Part shown: positions 21,756-31,842 of the stretch, piece after piece
Numbering within the stretch: the stretch's first letter is position 1
Layout: the number at the start of each line of letters is the position of its first letter
Assembly: GCA_037042915.1 (NCBI GenBank)
Contig: CM073203.1
Coordinates: 558,001 to 622,000, forward strand
Direction: 5' to 3'
Source of the DNA: Auricularia sp. M13
Taxonomy: Eukaryota > Basidiomycota > Agaricomycetes > Auriculariales > Auriculariaceae
Length of the DNA stretch: 64,000 nt
Position numbers and translations under genes: made by a program
The notes under the pieces: generated by a model
Told to the model about the DNA's origin: nothing
What the model saw: the letters and a program-made list of their open reading frames with translations, nothing else
The model's database searches: none

Positions 21756-22477
21756 TATCCTCCTTATACTGTACAAATATTATTTTATCCAAAATCGAAC
21801 CCTTATCCAAATTTTTGAGGTGTTTTCCAAGATTTTACCCCTCCATCCAAAATTTTGTGAGAGATCCAAGCTGCAGGACTTGTCATTCAGATTGATGTCA
21901 CCGGATCCAAATCCGGTGCCGGCAATCCAAACTGGGCACACCCCAGATCCAAGAAATACTTCCGGAGATTCAATTGCAATCCAACCCAATTCCAAGTGAT
22001 TCTGAGTTCTCTCATGAGAAAAATCGAAGCTATAATTTATTCTCAGAGAGTATCGGAGTCCGACGATTCTCGGGCCCGAAGGTCGGCAGTGTCCGGAGGG
22101 TCCGGATCCTCACCATAGAGCTGCTCCGAGGGTCGGTCAGACACTGCCGACCTTCGGGCCCGAGAATCGTCGGACTCCGATACTCTCTGAGAATAAATTA
22201 TAGCTTCGATTTTTCTCATGAGAGAGCTCAGAATCACTTGGAATTGGGTTGGATTGCAATTGAATCTCCGGAAGTATTTCTTGGATCTGGGGTGTGCCCA
22301 GTTTGGATTGCCGGCACCGGATTTGGATCCGGTGACATCAATCTGAATGACAAGTCCTGCAGCTTGGATCTCTCACAAAATCTTGGATGGAGGGGTAAGA
22401 TCTTGGAAAACACCTCAGAAAATTGGATAAGGGCTCGATTTTGGATAAAATAATATTTGTACAGTATAAGGAGGATA
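21756..22477. mobile_element. Foldback-type element with about 320 bp terminal inverted repeats
   Basis: A 722 bp element begins TATCCTCCTTATACTGTACA and ends in its complement. The two arms are near-identical inverted repeats of about 320 bp separated by a loop of roughly 60-70 bp near 22100-22165. The flanks share GGAAAA (21750-21755 and 22478-22483), read as a 6 bp target-site duplication. The arms contain many GGATCCAA/TTGGAT-like words. A stop-free frame of about 160 codons across the right half is a by-product of the repeat; no transposase is recognisable. This is a non-autonomous DNA transposon able to form a very long hairpin. Confidence 0.88.
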
Positions 22478-22483
22478 GGAAAA

Positions 22484-25248
22484 TTTGCAATGGATGGATT
22501 CACGGCGCCAGACACGCGGAATCCTGGCAGCGGAGAGGCTGAAACTTTAATTGCATGCTAAGAGCAGCTTATTTTGTTTGCATCTTGCGCCGGCCGCCGT
22601 GCACGTGGCGACGGGCTGGTATTGGTGCGCATCGGATTGGAAAATGAGAAAGTCTAGCCTGGACATCGCCATTTGACACTCAGGCTATTCCCTGAACCAC
22701 AGCAAGGTCTCCTGCGCGGTCGGTTCACCATTCGTTAGTTGGACAAGCTCTATAGAGCTCTGCACCTCTAATCCGCCATTATCCGAGTCTGCCGGCCTCC
22801 ACCCGGACGGCGACTGCTAACACTCAACATGCCCCATGTCCCGGGGCTACAAGCCTTCCAATCGCGCGTGTCATGAGCGGTTTTGGGACTGTTTAGTGTG
22901 TGACGCCGTTGGGCCATGAGGTCGGCGATGCCGACATATATAAACCCTTCCTTCTCGCGCCCCTCTCGGCAGCGTGAAGTATGCGAGTAGCAGAGCTTCT
23001 CGACTGCTGTCCCATGCATTTCTCTTACTACACTTGCATGTCTGATAGCCTGAGGTGGCTTGGCATACCGGTCTACGATGGCATGAGAATTCTATAGGGC
23101 ATGCCCGCGATGGAAATCCTCCACGCGAATGTCTCCTCAATCCAGCTCGCGCTTCAGGGTATCTACCGGTAGCCTGAGAACTGACGGGGAGGATGAAAAT
23201 GTGACAGCAAAATTGCCGCGGCGAAAGCTAGTCACCGGAGCACTGGGGTCTCACAGGCATGCCGATGATAAGGCACCGCAGGGTAGTGGATTAGCATACG
23301 AGGATCCTCCTCAGGATACTAAATGTTTGCGGGGAAACTCAGGCTGCCGGGCCATTTACCGGCCTGAGACTCTTCAGAGTCAATGGCGATGATGAGGACT
23401 CTCTGTGTGATCGACCTGCCGCAGGCTACTCGAACCTGCTGCCGGAAGATGCAGGATCCATAGTGGGCGCTGACTGTACCTGAATGAAAACAACAGAGAG
23501 GAAAAACTAAGGCGCTACTGCTAGGCAGAATACACGGGCGTACTGGGGACCGATCCCGGCATCGCCAGGGTAGGTGGGGGGCAGGGTCATCTGTCACTGT
23601 GGTTGAGAAATGGAATGTGTCTAAAATGGCGGTGGGGGGAGATAAAGATCGTCCGTGCAAGTAAAGTGGGACATGGCAAGGCTTCCACAGCGGGCGAATA
23701 ATCACCGGTGTGGGGGCGGCCCGCCGCTACTTCTGAGTCGCCGCGAGGCTCTTTGAGGCAGTATCTCTTCAGTTTCGCACTTGCATGCCACCCGAAAGAT
23801 GTGAGACCATATGAGACGGGAGAGTAGCACCAATCCAATAATTTTTCGCTCCACTTGAGGGACCCGAGCTACGCGCCGAGGTGGCGGGAGATGCGCGCCT
23901 TTGGGCACGGCAGGTTCACCAGCAGAGCGGAAATCCGTCCTTATCTTGGATTTCTTCGTGTTCCGCCTTATAATTGCATGCTTATTCGCCCGTACATATC
24001 CTATGAGTTGATGGCAACAGTATTAGGAGTCCGGCCACCAGCGGCGTTCCATGAATTCCCGACGGCCTTCCTCGCCTCCGTCTTAATCGGGGGAACGCGG
24101 CCAGGCATCCGTTGTGTATTATCCGCAGACATAGCTCGGGCTGAGGGCACCGTGTGTTTCCGTGGAGAGCCTAGGGCAGAAACTGGGAGAGATCATGGAG
24201 CCGACGCGCGGAGATTGAATGCGCGTTTCATTTCTGTGATGTTGATGAGAAATGCGATGGAGATGCCGGACAGGCGCCCCTTGGTGCTACTACCATTTCA
24301 CCGCTTTCTTTTGAACCACCTCCATGGAGGACTGAGCTTACGCAGGTCGGTAACGGTACGATATCTTGCTATTTACGTAACTTTGCATCAAGTATTAATT
24401 TACGTAAGGAGTCCTATCGCTTCCGAGTTCGGCTGCGTGGACGTCACGAAGATGGAGGATGGGGACCTTTCCCGGGCGCTGACAGACTTACACAAGCTGA
24501 CATCCGACCTTCGGGCGATCTGATTTGACTCGGAAGCCGTTGACGACTTCGCCGCAAAGTCAAATGCCAGCCACAAGTGTGCTCCCGATATCGTAGAGAT
24601 TTGCAGACGATCATCTCCCCGCGTCTAACACTGTCATGACTGTACATTCGCAATGGAATTCTCACCACAGGGAGTGTTTTTGTCTGGTCCCTGTGGGGTA
24701 GAATTGTCCAATGTTGACTGGTATGAAGTTGACAGTCTGAGCCTGATCGTCCGGTAAGGCACTCGAGGCTGCTGGGACTCGATATGGTATGGACGTCATG
24801 TTGGCTACTAGTACAGCGCACATGTTTGCCTTTCTGTCAAGGGTTTCCTACCGATGCCTTCGAACGGGTCGTCTGGATGAGGCACCGCGTGGATGTGGCA
24901 TCAGCGATGAGTTCATTCGCCTCCGAGCTGCATGGACCTCGTGAGGCTGGGATCTCGGGCACTCCGCTGAGAATGGTGCTTTCCAGCAAGAGTCCGGCCG
25001 TCTCGGTGATGCCGGGGCAGCAGGGCGAGGAGCGTTTCTCACGCTCTCTAGGAGATGCTTGGAGGCGCGTAGATCAGCCCAACAGAGCTGTGAGACGGGA
25101 GATCGACTGATGGGAGAGCCTTGTGCCTCGTGCAGCAGGCCCGTACCGCCCAGGCACTGAGGCGACGACGGTCGGAGGAAGGCACGCTGGTGATGCGCGG
25201 CCGATCTGCCACGCGAGTTTGCACCGGGAGACCGGCTCGGCGCGGGGG
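22484..25248. other. Gene-poor stretch with unsupported open frames
   Basis: No conserved domain was seen. A TATA-like box (about 22937-22943) has no convincing gene behind it. The longest frame, 23855-24523 (+, about 222 codons, opening at a TTG), has no recognisable motif and no homologue I can name. A second frame at 24784-25110 is similar in quality. Either could be a fast-evolving gene or chance. Confidence 0.4.
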
Positions 25249-25255
25249 TATAAAG
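25249..25255 (+). promoter_or_regulatory. TATA box of the BTB gene
   Basis: TATAAAG lies 62 bp upstream of the ATG at 25311, in a GC-rich context. Confidence 0.65.
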
Positions 25256-25310
25256 ACCACGGTCGGCGGCCAGCTGAGTTTGGGCCGTGTTCCTCTGCCC
25301 TTTGTGCCCG

Positions 25311-26574
25311 ATGGACAGCGCCGGCTCGTCGTCGACCCTCAGCTCGTCCTACATGGGCGCTGGCACCCCGACTCGCCACCCCAGCTACTACATCGACGAC
25401 GGCAATGTTGTGCTTCTGGTGCGCCCGCTTGTGTCGCCACCGGCGCCTGTTTCACTCGTTGCTGACGACCGGCGGCCTCGTTCCACAGGTCGGCACGGTG
25501 CTCTTCAGGCTGCACAGGTCCATCCTGAGCCGCAACTCGGCGTTCTTCCGCTCGATGCTGTCGCTGCCGCAGGCGCCGGAGACGACGGAGGGCACGGTCG
25601 ACGAGGACCCGATCCATCTGAGCGATTTGTCGCCGTCCGACTTCGAGCTTCTGCTGGACATGCTTTACACGTCTCCTGCGTGAGTCCGTTCCTCGGCTGG
25701 TTCCGTGACACTTCGCTGAAACGGGACCGAACGGCCTAGGGCCTCGCAGGAAAAGAGTCTGCCCGCCTGGAAGGCCATTCTCGACGTGGCCCACAGACTA
25801 GAGGTCGAATGGATACATGAGCGCGCATTCCAGGAAATGTCCCGCTTCCCGCTCGACCCCGTTGACAAGGTCGAAATCGCCCAGCGCTTCGACGACAAGC
25901 GACACTGGGTCCGCGAGGCCTACGTCGCGCTCGTCCGCCGCGAGAATTATTTGACCATCGACGAGGCACAGCGCATCGGCCTCGTCGACTCGACCAAGTT
26001 GGCCCAGGCCCGCGAGATATTCCGCAATCAGGTCTTCCAAAGTCCCCAATCCAGTCCGGCCCCGCAACCCCAGCGCGGCGGCGTCCTGCGTCGCGCGACC
26101 ACCGGCGCGCGCCACGCGCCGTATCCCAATCCCCAGACCATCCAGCATGCAAACCTCAATAACCAGATCAACATCCTTCATCAACATATGAACCAGATGC
26201 AGCAGCCGCAGAACATGTACTCGCTTCAAGCGCAGATGATGGCCGGGCCGTCCCACAGCGTTGCACATGGCCTGGCGGCCGGTCTTGCGCCCGCCACGGC
26301 CATTGTGCAATTCCCCCCAGGACCTCCGCAGTTGCCGGGACCACCACAGCAGCAACAGCAACAACAGCAGCAGTCATACAGCATGTCCGCCGCTCACGGC
26401 ATCGCCCAGGGCATCGCTGCAGCCTTCACGCAGCCAGCGCGCATGTTCATGCCCGCAGGGGCATGGAGCGCGGCGTCGCCGCAGTTCTTCGACGACGAGC
26501 AGGCGCTCGCGGAGCGGATCGTCGACATGGTCTTCGCCTTTGGCGACGACGTCCGGCGCATGGCGGACACGTAG
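25311..26574 (+). CDS. BTB/POZ domain protein
   Basis: Three exons (25311-25418, 25489-25679, 25740-26574) give 377 residues. The N-terminal third is a BTB fold of the basidiomycete type: YYIDDGNVVLLVGTVLFRLH, then HRSILSRNSAFFRSML, SPSDFELLLDMLYT, and the helical LPAWKAILDVAHRLEVEWI. BTB domains mediate dimerisation and often bind cullin-3, so a role as adaptor or regulator is likely but not shown. The C-terminal third is low-complexity: Gln/Asn/Met-rich with a run of nine or so glutamines encoded by CAG/CAA around 26347-26375, and Ala/Gly-rich segments. The start is supported by the TATA box 62 bp upstream. No second domain recognised. Confidence 0.87.
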
Positions 26575-27186
26575 CCTTCTAAATTCGACGTCGACGCTCT
26601 CCTATTTACTTCCCTCTTCCACATACGCACACTCATGCTCGCTTTCTCCTTGAACGCCTGGAGCGACCTATATTTAGTCGCGCCGGCGCAAGCTTGAGGG
26701 TGGCCTTGCTTTCTTCTGTCTGTAACTGATCACCCACCACCTCACAAACACTGAGTCGCTGCAGCATTGTATTCTATATCATAGGATCCTCGTCGCTTTC
26801 CTGCTTATTATGGTACCAACTGCCTCCCGTGTACATAGCTGATCTGGGTCTGTACCATCCACGCACTGTTGTCTTGCACAAACTTCGTCTTTCCAACTCA
26901 TCAGGGTGCAAAGAACCTGCTGCGTGGGAGGATGAGTACGCCCAGAAGAGCCTCGGCCGGCCACACCCTGACTGAGCGTGAGATGTTTGCTTCTGCTTGC
27001 GAGCTGTCAAACTCCAACTCTCATGGTCGGCCTCTGTTCAACTCAACCGTCTGATATATATACCCATTGGGACTGCGTTCTAGACGCACAAATCCGCCGT
27101 TCGCGACCGTGGGCGTCCAGCGCGCCCACTAGAACCTATTGAACGCATACCGCGCGCCCGCATGCTCTCCGGTGCGCTTGGACGAT

Positions 27187-27796
27187 GCGCTTCTTGCGTT
27201 TCTGGCGCGTACTTGGCGCCACTGCGAACGACAACGAGCGCGAGCCGCTTCCGCCTTCGCGAACAGCTGATGCCTTCAATGCGAGCCCAACGCCCGTTTT
27301 TCGACTTCTTGTCTGATCCAGTCGCACCATCGCTATCATTCCGGCGTTCACCCTTTTCATTGCGTTCCTTGCTCAGTCTTCCTCTGAGCTCTGGCCCGGT
27401 CTGCTGCTAGTGCCCCCAATCACGTCGTGCCTTGTCGAGCACGGCGCCGAGCTGTTCAACTATCCGTCTGGAGGGTGGATCTGCTCAGTGGTGCATGTTG
27501 ATAAACTGGTTCAGCTGGGGCGATGGTTTTCGGCTGGACGAGCGCAGACGACGAGCCTTCGACCTAGACGGACTCTGTCAACTCGCACCGCAGTCTGTTT
27601 CTCGCATGCGCGATGGCTTTCAGTCGGATATTGGTCGCTCGTCCCGCACATCCCCGTTCCGAAGTACTACGCCATCGCCAGCCGCGGTCAGCGAAGAGAC
27701 TACCATGGCCTTTTCTGCGCTGCTCCGGGCTGCCGCCTCGTGAATTCGATTGCCAATGCGTCAAGAACACGTCGGAGTGCAGCGATCTGCATGTAA
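27187..27796 (+). pseudogene. Possible decayed gene with one in-frame stop
   Basis: One frame is open from the ATG at 27187 to 27796 except for a single TGA at about 27316. A TATATATAC box lies at 27054-27062 upstream. After the stop the frame encodes a hydrophobic stretch (IIPAFTLFIAFLAQ) suggesting a membrane segment. No family recognised. It may be a spliced gene I could not resolve, a pseudogene, or chance. Confidence 0.25.
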
Positions 27797-28593
27797 CGAT
27801 TTGGGCTACATATTGCACCCGGAAGGCCACGCGCGGAATTGCATTCGAAAAGGAAAGAAAAAAAAAAGCCCGCTCTCGTAGCTGTGGCGCTCTGTTAGCC
27901 ATGCTCAGCGTTGTTATCACGATCGGGGGTGGCTAAGAACTGTTGCGAGTGCATCTTCCGTGGTTCGTCGCCTTCGAACGTCTCTTCCCTACCTTCCCCT
28001 AGTTGCTCCGAGTCTTCTCCTTCTCGCACTTCCTGGGGAGGCTGGTTCGCTCAGAAGCTTGGAAGTTACCTTCCCATGGTGATTAATCTGTGGCTGGCTG
28101 GCGCTGTGACCTATTCCACATCTTTTACCGCGTGCATTCTAGCATGCGCAACTGGTCATCTGGCGCCGCATCCTTCGTCCATTACCACTACGTGTCATTG
28201 ACGCCGCAGTATAACCCGGGCCACGGTTACCGTCTGCGATGTCGACGTCAGGCCTTTGTGTTCTGCCTTGGCCGACATATCTCCCTTGTCTGGAGAAGAA
28301 GCGACGGTCACAGTACATATCTATTTGTCGCTGCAATACAGCTTGAGGGGACCCAGGGCACTCTGGTTTTGTTGCTATTGAAAAGGTGTGAAACCTTTTG
28401 CTCACTTTCGATTTTGTATTTTTGCGGGCACGTTCAAAATTCAAACAGCCGCATCGCGGGAGCACTGAATTGAACGGTAAAAGGCTAAAGTCATGATGTG
28501 ATCACACTTTGACACCAGGTTTAAAGTTTGCGAGCTTGATTCGTTCTCCGCCAAAAGGTTCTTTCGCTTACCTTCGCATTTTTCTCTGCCGCC

Positions 28594-29749
28594 ATGAGTG
28601 CCGAACAAGCCTCTACCACCGACGCACGCGACGAAACGGATTTGGTGCGCGATGCGGATGCGCATGCCGACGATAGCGATCTGTCTGACTCGGATGGCGG
28701 CGATGAATCCGACTTTGAGGACGATGAGTCCGACTTTGACTCTGGCGTAGAATACGATGCGCACTATCACGACGAAGATCACTTGCCCGCCCTTCCTGCG
28801 CGTCTAAAACTGCCAACCGAGCTTGAACTCTTGGTGCTTTACTACGCGCGCCGTTGGTGCGAACAGTGGCTCACGTACCGCCTGGGTGAATGACTCGGTG
28901 TCACCGTGTCCAGTCCAACGCTTACCGTAGACGCGAAGTTTGTAAAGCGTGGCGTGACCATATCGAGGAGCTGGCCCAGCGCAAGTGGCTTGCACGCTCC
29001 TACCTCCATTTCGCCAATGGTCGTAACGTGCGCCCCTGCTACTGCCTTTCCTGAAAACCCCGAGCTTACTTCAGCGCAGTTTACTCTGAATTTGATCATG
29101 GACTCGTCGTGGAGATTTCAGCGGCTCGAGGAAGACGGCACTGCAGTGTTCCGCGACGCCGACTGCGCCGATGAACACCTCAAGCGGATCGCGCGCGAAT
29201 GCGAGCGTGTAGCCTTCCCGGATGTGGTACTTGGCCACTATGTGTTCAAAGTCAAGGTTGGTTCGCTCAGAACCGTCTGTCTTCAGCTCCATTCATTGGC
29301 GTCGCTAGATTCCTGGCATGACCTTCGACTGGGCAAACTTGATGGCACGCGTGCCGTGGCGCAACTTCGTGACGCGAATCTTCGCTGAGGAAAATGCCGT
29401 CAACGCAGAGATGAAACGCGGCATGCGTGAGCAGTGGCGTCGCGCCTCCCGGATGAAGCGCGCTATGGCGCGCGGCGAGATGGACGAAATGGAGGCGATC
29501 AAAATGCTCGTTTTCGGCTTCAGCGACGGCATGGACGATGCGCAGACGACTGTCTACAAGCGCACCTGGGGCATCGCGAACCCGGGCGAGATTGAACGGA
29601 TCAAGAAGCTGCGGTTCGCTGCTGGCTGCGACCCCGTCGACTCCGACGACGACGCGCGGGAGGAGGAATTACGGCAGAAAGGACAGATGTCGACGCGTGA
29701 GAGCGCTCTCTTTTTGCAGGAGCACTATCGTCGCAACGGCATTGACTGA
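28594..29749 (+). CDS. Acidic tandem-family protein, copy A
   Basis: Four exons (28594-28885, 28939-29019, 29075-29256, 29309-29749) close to 331 residues. The first 75 residues are Asp/Glu/Ser-rich and probably disordered. Next come PARLKLPTELELLVLYY, an F-box-like approach, a KAWRDHIEELAQRKWLARSY segment, FQRLEEDGTAVFRDADC and a C-terminal helical part with VPWRNFVTRIFAEENAV. The same order appears in the gene at 30407-31747, so the two are tandem paralogues, and a decayed third copy lies between them. The PARLKLPxELE start resembles the opening of fungal F-box-like proteins, but I would not assign that fold. Function unknown. The acceptor of intron 1 (GCGAAG) is chosen by phase and is the least certain boundary. 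Confidence 0.72.
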
Positions 29750-29763
29750 GTGGAATCGTCGTC

Positions 29764-30345
29764 TGACGTCACGCGTTTCGTCAAATTTGACTTTTGACGC
29801 TGAGAACCCAATTTACAATCTCCGATTTTTGTGTCCTGATGTCCGTTCCACTGCCGTCTTCTTCACCAGTACTCGATGACACCAAAGACACCCGCTATAC
29901 CCCAGCTGAACCAGACGACTGCAAGAGTCAATGCCAAAATGCTCAGACAGCAATTTGAAGCGCGGTTCAGCCGAACCGAAGGACAATTTGAGCTTCATGC
30001 AAATGATGATGAGCTGTGCCGAGGTCATCCAGCAGGAAGCTCGCATATCCCTACGCTATACAGTCAATGGACCACGCCTACATCACCTGCTCGCGTTCCA
30101 GCCTACTGTAGTCTCCTTAAAGCAGACGCTATTTACAGCGCGCCCTTGAATCGGCAAGCAGACGGGCGCGCCGCGCGCTGTATAGCGTTCCAGTCGAACT
30201 ACATACCATGGGCACCAATCTTCCGGCTGCATCAGATGTTCAACCACAGTGAGGGTTCTCAAGCGCCACCCACGAAAGTATGTACTCTGTTTTTCTCATT
30301 AGGTATCGTTGCTGCGGTTAGCGTTAGGAACGCGTGACGTCACGC
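29764..30345 (+). pseudogene. Decayed middle copy of the acidic tandem family
   Basis: It starts with the same upstream block as copy B: TGACGTCACGCGTTTC at 29764-29779 and again at 30335-30350, then related sequence to an ATG (29839 here, 30407 in copy B). The coding remnant then resembles copy B: FMQMMMSCAEVIQQEA here versus FIQMMMSRAEVLKQEV there, but in a shifted frame after an early TGA. Everything downstream of the acidic N-terminal part is missing or unrecognisable. It is a truncated, frameshifted duplicate. Confidence 0.7.
30335..30342. promoter_or_regulatory. TGACGTCA palindrome upstream of copy B
   Basis: A perfect CRE-type palindrome lies 72 bp upstream of the copy B ATG. The same site (29764-29771) lies 75 bp before the ATG of the decayed copy, within a shared flank. 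It is not seen near copy A. Confidence 0.5.
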
Positions 30346-30406
30346 GTTTCATGGGGATTTGATCCTTGACGCGGAGCAGACTTTCCAATCTCCGCATCTT
30401 GTCCCG

Positions 30407-31747
30407 ATGTCCACCCTCCCAGCTTCTTCTTCGCCGCAGATTGGGCCCGATGATACGGACAATAAAGACAGCGATACTGAACGTCAAAGCGAGGATGGCT
30501 CGGATAGCGACACGCACGATGCAGCCGACCCTGCGGACGATGCAGGCTTCATTCAAATGATGATGAGTCGCGCTGAGGTCCTTAAGCAAGAGGTTCAAGC
30601 CCGCAATGCTCTACCTATTATACCCGCTCGGCTCAAGCTTCCCGTTGAATTGGAATATCGGGTCATCGACCATTACCCCACCTGGCACGACCTCTGGCTG
30701 CTAATGCGCCTAGGCATGTTAAGCGGCATGAACAATGCCTTTGACAACTCACGACTTATCCTTCTACCAGTTTCCAAGTCCTGGAGAGACTACATTGAGC
30801 TGATCGCTCGACGCCGCTGGATTCCAAGAGCGTTCCTACACTACAAGTACAAGGGCGGCCCATATGTGCGTGGGGCGGGGGGTGCTTACAGAATCTCCCT
30901 CACATTGACGGCTTTCAGTACACCGATAGTGGCGAATCCATAGATCTCGACGGCCGGTTCTCATTCACACGCCTCGAGGACGATAGGACAGCGATATTCG
31001 AAGATCGCGAATGCGACAAGAAGACACGCAAGGCCGTCGGCCTGTTTTGCCGCAAGACCTACCCAGACCTCGTCCTCAACAAGCAGTACATCTTCAACAT
31101 ACGCGTACGTCCCATATCCCGCCAACACGCACTGAGGCTTGTGTCTGATGGTCCTCCGGACAGCTCCGCAATCTCGTCCTCGACCACAACACACTGCGCG
31201 TGACGGTCCCCTGGCGCGACCTGATCGCTGCTATATTCGCCGAGTACGCCGCGGTGGAAGCCGAGTATGCGCGCACGTCGGCAGAGCGCAAGCAGACCGG
31301 CCTGCAGGTCGGCCTGAAGGTGCTGCATGGCGAGCTCGCGCCGGACGAGGCGATGCGCAGACTCAATCAGATCAACGCTGACTCGGGCGATGCTGCACAT
31401 ATCGCAGTACGCCGCAGGCGGTTTGGCGAAGACCCTCGCGAGGAGTTGCGGATCCAGCAGGCGCGCCATGAGCTACCCTTGGAACGGATGATGGAACAAC
31501 TGTTGGAGGAGTCGGACGGTAGTGACGATGAACTAGAAGACGAAAGTGATGATGATATTGGAGACGAAGACGACAGCGACGAGGCTGAAGACGGCAGCGA
31601 CGAGGCTGAAGACGGCAGCGATGGCGTCGAAGAAATATGTACGTGTTTTCATGGTCTCGCGCAAGAGGTACACTCTGAGCTGACCTTCCATCCACAGCTG
31701 AGTCAGCGTCGGATGAAGGCTCCGATTCAGATGGTGACGGAGTCTGA
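30407..31747 (+). CDS. Acidic tandem-family protein, copy B
   Basis: Four exons (30407-30865, 30919-31104, 31164-31638, 31698-31747) give 389 residues. The domain order matches copy A: acidic N-terminus, IIPARLKLPVELEYRVIDHY, LLPVSKSWRDYIELIARRRW, FSFTRLEDDRTAIFEDREC, and a helical C-terminal part with VTVPWRDLIAAIFAEYAAVE. It adds a very acidic tail with an internal repeat (DEAEDGSDEAEDGSD) finishing GDGV. The tail suggests a protein binding basic partners such as histones or nucleic-acid-binding proteins; this is inference. The ATG sits 72 bp after a perfect TGACGTCA palindrome, a bZIP/CREB-type site. It is convergent with the carboxypeptidase gene, only 95 bp between stop codons. Confidence 0.78.
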
Positions 31748-31842
31748 GACGTGGGCAGCGGCGCCGACTGATTCTGCATTTCCAGCTTATGACGGCCAAA
31801 GTACATATATGCCTTTCTGATAAATATAGTACGCAGCCCACG

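Noticed and set aside
22043-22515. Open frames inside the 21.76-22.48 kb element as a transposase
   Set aside because: They mirror each other because of the inverted repeat, and show no DDE or DNA-binding motif.
23855-24523. 222-codon plus-strand open frame
   Set aside because: Opens at a TTG, has no motif, signal peptide or splice partner, and lies in a gene-poor stretch. Recorded only as an unsupported frame.
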